Of a stretch of 21,267 nucleotides of DNA, positions 19,601 to 21,267 are shown in pieces. The stretch's first letter is position 1; each line of letters opens with the position of its first letter. The notes under the pieces are model-generated. The model was not told the origin of the DNA. It ran no database searches and worked only from the letters and a program-made list of their open reading frames with translations. The DNA is from Temnopleurus reevesii. Lineage: Eukaryota; Echinodermata; Echinoidea; Temnopleuroida; Temnopleuridae. The stretch is taken from positions 5,662-26,928 of the forward strand of contig BQKZ01008582.1 in assembly GCA_036244855.1 (NCBI GenBank). Direction: 5' to 3'. A program made the position numbers and the translations under genes.

Positions 19601-21267
19601 TTCAAGTGAAAATTTAAAACTACTTTCCGCTTAGATGCTTAGATGTTCATGTATATCGGCATCTGAAACTATTTGTTAATTGTACGCAAGTTTACGTTCA
19701 AGTCATGTCAAGCATTTAAGTTGAATCAAACCATTCTGGCAGAATATAGACAATAACACCTGCCCAGGAAAGGAATAGCGAAGGCCCATTCAGAGAGATA
19801 CCAACCATTCCTGAATTTGAATGAGGTAAAAGTTACAATGTGAATAACGCAACAATTGAACAAAAGAGAGAAAATATGACAACAATACGCCGCGATATCG
19901 TACTTTAAGTCCCTCCTCACTGAGAGTGCACTCATTTCTTTACACGCAAGTCTATGGCAGTGGATTGAAGTCCCCACTGCGTGCACTGAATAAAGCTATA
20001 CCGTGGAAAGTGAAAGAGGGGGACCTACACTACGATTAAGCCCAATATGCACACTCCCAGCCATAACACTCTTGATAAAAGACCTGAATTCATACGAAAA
20101 CACACCATGTGCATATTCCAGAACAGTTGGCAACACTGCTATCCTGCTTGGATACTCACCACCAATGCCTGTCTGCTGAGAGAGCGAATCCAGAGTCTCT
20201 GTGTCAGAGAGACTCCGCTGAGTGCCACTCCTTCCTCGTAATGCTCGACGACTATCCTGGGACGCCCTTTTACAGTGTACGTCCTTAAGAATTGATCACT
20301 GCAAACTGCTCTATTATGTCTATTGTTTCTGATTAACCTCAAAATTCAAAGTTCTGATCATGTTTTGAATATTTTCTCCCTAAAATTAGAAATTCACCAC
20401 CGTAAAATGCTCTTATGGGTGCATTGCGCCCGATTAACATTTTTTGGGGGGCCAGGGAACAAAAATCTGGTAAATTGAAATGGGGTAACGAGCAAGAAAT
20501 CTAATGCAGACTGGATGCTTACCACCAATGCCTGTCTGCTGAGAGAGAGAATCCAGAGTCTCTGTGTCAGAGAGACTACTTTGAGTGCCACTCCTTCCTC
20601 GCAACGCTCGACGACCACCCTGGGACGCCCTCTTACGTCCTTCTGGGGTCATGTTGGTGTCAGAGTCGCTGGAGAGGTCCTGGATAGCGAAAAGAAAATT
20701 GAAAGGATTGAACTGTAAAAGTACTCTCACTTTATTCATCTTCTTAATTCCAATATATCTATCCAGATTAGCTTACGAAGTAAGAAGCTGGTTTGACATG
20801 GGCCCTGGAAAATCCAAGCATTTATACATCCCCAAAATATTGTATAATTTCCACAAATAATTGATTTGATTAAATGATATTCCATTTTTCTTGTGGTATT
20901 TTTGTTTTACCTTTGTGTGAATAATCATTGTTGACACATCAGTATAATAAACCTCATTGAGAACTCAAACAAAAACAATCTTTTAACCCTCTAGTCAAGT
21001 TATCCAAGAAGAGAGGCGCAATTCATCATGCCATTGTTGAGTTGCTATATTCATGTATAATTCAAGAATTATTAACAAATACGATCATTGTTTGACAGGT
21101 ACAGATTAGAAATAGGTACCTACCTGATATTGCGTAGTAGGATAAAGACCTCTTAGGGCAGGATGAAAGGCTGAGGTATCTTCATAGTCACTGTAATCTG
21201 TTGACATGTCAGTGTACTCCATTGATGCTCTGTTTTTCCTTGTTGTGCCTGGTGAACAAGATTCCAA
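13514..21267 (-). CDS. Ankyrin-repeat protein, C-terminal 329 residues (7 exons, partial at 5' end)
   Basis: In transcript order the exons are 21267-21124 (open at the window edge), 20679-20523, 17286-17221, 15697-15539, 15015-14798, 14222-14095 and 13631-13514. They have GT-AG ends, compatible phases at all six junctions and total 990 nt, ending in TGA. Residues 1-175 are Ser/Thr/Tyr-rich and probably disordered (MSTDYSDYED; DLSSDSDTNMT; LSDTETLDSLSQQTG), with a basic patch GGRRALRGRSG. Residues about 188-285 form the ankyrin part: LDGCTAIHRSIQ, then FDGLTPLHLACKLDRRQTVKKLL as the best repeat, then DLNIRTLDGNLPEQMARSE as a degenerate one. A short tail ends in IDFDRLQERFDKMRTGHV. Ankyrin repeats bind protein partners; an acidic and serine-rich leader before C-terminal ankyrin repeats might suggest an IkB-like or scaffold protein, but I do not recognise the orthologue. 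Extra damaged copies of three exons lie alongside. Confidence 0.82.
14095..14222 (-). CDS. Ankyrin gene penultimate exon
   Basis: The acceptor is TATTACAG and the donor AACAG before GTGAGA. It is 42 codons plus two bases. It reads SLEYIDLNIRTLDGNLPEQM and then a charged helix RSERSKVAKMVRNARANVEEN, a degenerate last ankyrin repeat capping the domain. Confidence 0.82.
14798..15015 (-). CDS. Ankyrin gene exon with the main ankyrin repeats
   Basis: The acceptor is TTTAATTTCAG and the donor CTTCTG before GTGAGT. It is two bases plus 72 codons. It holds DGCTAIHRSI and NFDGLTPLHLACKLDRR, the canonical GxTPLHLA turn-helix of an ankyrin repeat. GC content is clearly above that of the flanking introns. 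Confidence 0.9.
15539..15697 (-). CDS. Ankyrin gene 159-nt exon (functional copy)
   Basis: The acceptor is CCCCCTTTAG and the donor CCAAG before GTAATT. Its phase (two bases, 52 codons, one base) fits both neighbours, and its length is a multiple of three, so skipping or duplication keeps the frame. It encodes a Ser/Tyr/Gly-rich linker (SSYNAAGSVYGGSMSRQL). Two further copies lie upstream in the same intron, each carrying a MITE. Only this copy keeps the native donor. Confidence 0.82.
15804..15985 (+). mobile_element. GGGGGTGTTGC-family MITE inside exon copy 2
   Basis: The ends AAAGGGGGTGTTGCT and AGCAACACCCCCTTT are inverted repeats. The element interrupts the exon copy between the codons for SEIY and the equivalent of GQPTRP. 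Internal words ATCAACTGCAA are repeated on both arms. No coding capacity. Confidence 0.8.
15986..16105 (-). pseudogene. Second copy of the 159-nt exon, 5' part, MITE-interrupted
   Basis: It keeps the acceptor (CCTTCTTTAG) and the intact frame from ECLSRPPDT to SMSEIY, with mostly silent differences from the working exon. It then runs into the MITE. The frame stays open through the MITE to about 15753, but the sequence after the MITE is out of the original frame and no native donor follows. A weak donor, ATATAG before GTTGTATG, exists near 15766. Probably a dead or rarely used exon. Confidence 0.7.
16201..16382 (+). mobile_element. GGGGGTGTTGC-family MITE inside exon copy 3
   Basis: It has the same length and the same insertion point as the copy at 15804, and differs from it by scattered substitutions. 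It was therefore probably duplicated together with the exon rather than inserted twice. Confidence 0.8.
16383..16499 (-). pseudogene. Third copy of the 159-nt exon, 5' part, MITE-interrupted
   Basis: The acceptor CCCCCTTTAG is kept. There is a 3-nt deletion relative to the working exon (DTFMSSY in place of DTLSLSSY), so the frame is preserved up to SMSEIY, then the MITE. The frame meets a stop inside the MITE near 16270. Confidence 0.7.
17221..17286 (-). CDS. Ankyrin gene 66-nt exon
   Basis: The acceptor is TTTTGCAATCCTAG and the donor ACTG before GTAATG. It is two bases, 21 codons and one base, fitting both neighbours. It encodes PRYAPGLASIRSTSMMSLTDT, part of the serine-rich leader. It is short, so its support comes from splice sites and phase rather than from homology. 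Confidence 0.72.
17287..20159 (-). other. Large intron stretch of the ankyrin gene
   Basis: About 2.9 kb without a supported exon. It contains a T11G18 homopolymer block (18489-18517). A stretch near 19838 (AATGTGAATAACGCAACA, then GAACAAAAGAGA) resembles 1012-1045 and may be a dispersed repeat. Other open frames here lack splice sites of matching phase. Confidence 0.5.
18489..18517. repeat. T11G18 homopolymer block
   Basis: Eleven T followed by eighteen G on the plus strand, within an intron. The exact lengths may be affected by sequencing error. Confidence 0.8.
20160..20286 (-). pseudogene. Partial extra copy of the 157-nt exon
   Basis: It matches the 3' two thirds of the exon at 20523-20679 closely, from GGACGT to the donor GGTG before GTGAGT, and keeps SLSDTETLDSLSQQTGIG. 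A 7-bp insertion (AGTGTAC on the plus strand, near 20274) brings a TAA into the original frame. The 5' part with the acceptor is missing, and I found no replacement acceptor of fitting phase. The working donor sequence remains strong. Confidence 0.75.
20523..20679 (-). CDS. Ankyrin gene 157-nt exon
   Basis: The acceptor is CTTTTCGCTATCCAG and the donor GGTG before GTAAGC. It is 52 codons plus one base. It encodes an acidic/serine start (DLSSDSDTNMTPEG), a basic patch (RRALRGRSG) and a serine/threonine/glutamine stretch. The composition suggests a disordered, possibly phosphorylated leader. Confidence 0.82.
21124..21267 (-). CDS. Ankyrin gene exon, open at window edge
   Basis: It is open from the right edge to the donor CAATATCAG before GTAGGTAC, at least 48 codons, ending in phase 0. 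It encodes ASMEYTDMSTDYSDYEDTSA, rich in Tyr, Ser, Asp and Thr. Its upstream limit and the gene's start lie outside the window. Confidence 0.78.

Noticed and set aside
19838..19885. Similarity to 1012-1045 as evidence for a gene or RNA
   Set aside because: Only about 35 bases match loosely. It suits a dispersed repeat but is too short to define one.
20515..20860. Plus-strand frames opposite the 157-nt exon and its copy
   Set aside because: They are shadows of the minus-strand exon; the minus frame has splice sites and phase agreement.

Overview
This is animal (metazoan) nuclear DNA. It is AT-rich, its genes are split by GT-AG introns of about 0.4-3.2 kb, and the spaces between are packed with microsatellites, short inverted-repeat transposons and a 5'-truncated LINE. 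The style of the repeats (TTAA-flanked miniature elements, a CR1/L2-like LINE tail, many ACATGTAC words) and an animal copy of a YdaC-like methyltransferase suggest a marine invertebrate deuterostome. An echinoderm such as a sea urchin is my best guess, but that is inference. One ambiguous base (n) lies at 6004.

Layout. (1) 198-2428, plus strand: a complete three-exon gene for a 229-residue class I SAM-dependent methyltransferase; all splice phases agree. (2) About 2.43-12.5 kb: no host gene seen. This stretch holds a poly(A) signal, several miniature DNA transposons, GA-rich microsatellite DNA, a purine-rich dispersed repeat seen twice or three times, a direct repeat of about 0.4-0.5 kb at 5.5-6.0 and 9.5-10.15 kb, and a nested pair in which a LINE fragment sits inside a foldback element at 8.0-9.5 kb. 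(3) About 12.56-13.63 kb: a degenerate tandem array built from the last exon and 3' flank of the next gene. (4) 13514-21267, minus strand: the 3' part of a gene for an ankyrin-repeat protein. Seven exons join in one open frame of 990 nt (329 residues plus stop), and the gene runs off the right edge. The two genes are convergent.

The most striking feature is that three of the seven visible exons of the ankyrin gene have extra, damaged copies next to them. The terminal exon has at least three decayed downstream copies. The 159-nt exon is triplicated, with a 182-bp miniature transposon inside each of the two extra copies. The 157-nt exon has a partial copy carrying a 7-bp insertion. No functional link between the two genes is visible. 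I did not recognise the orthologue of the ankyrin gene and give no symbol for it.
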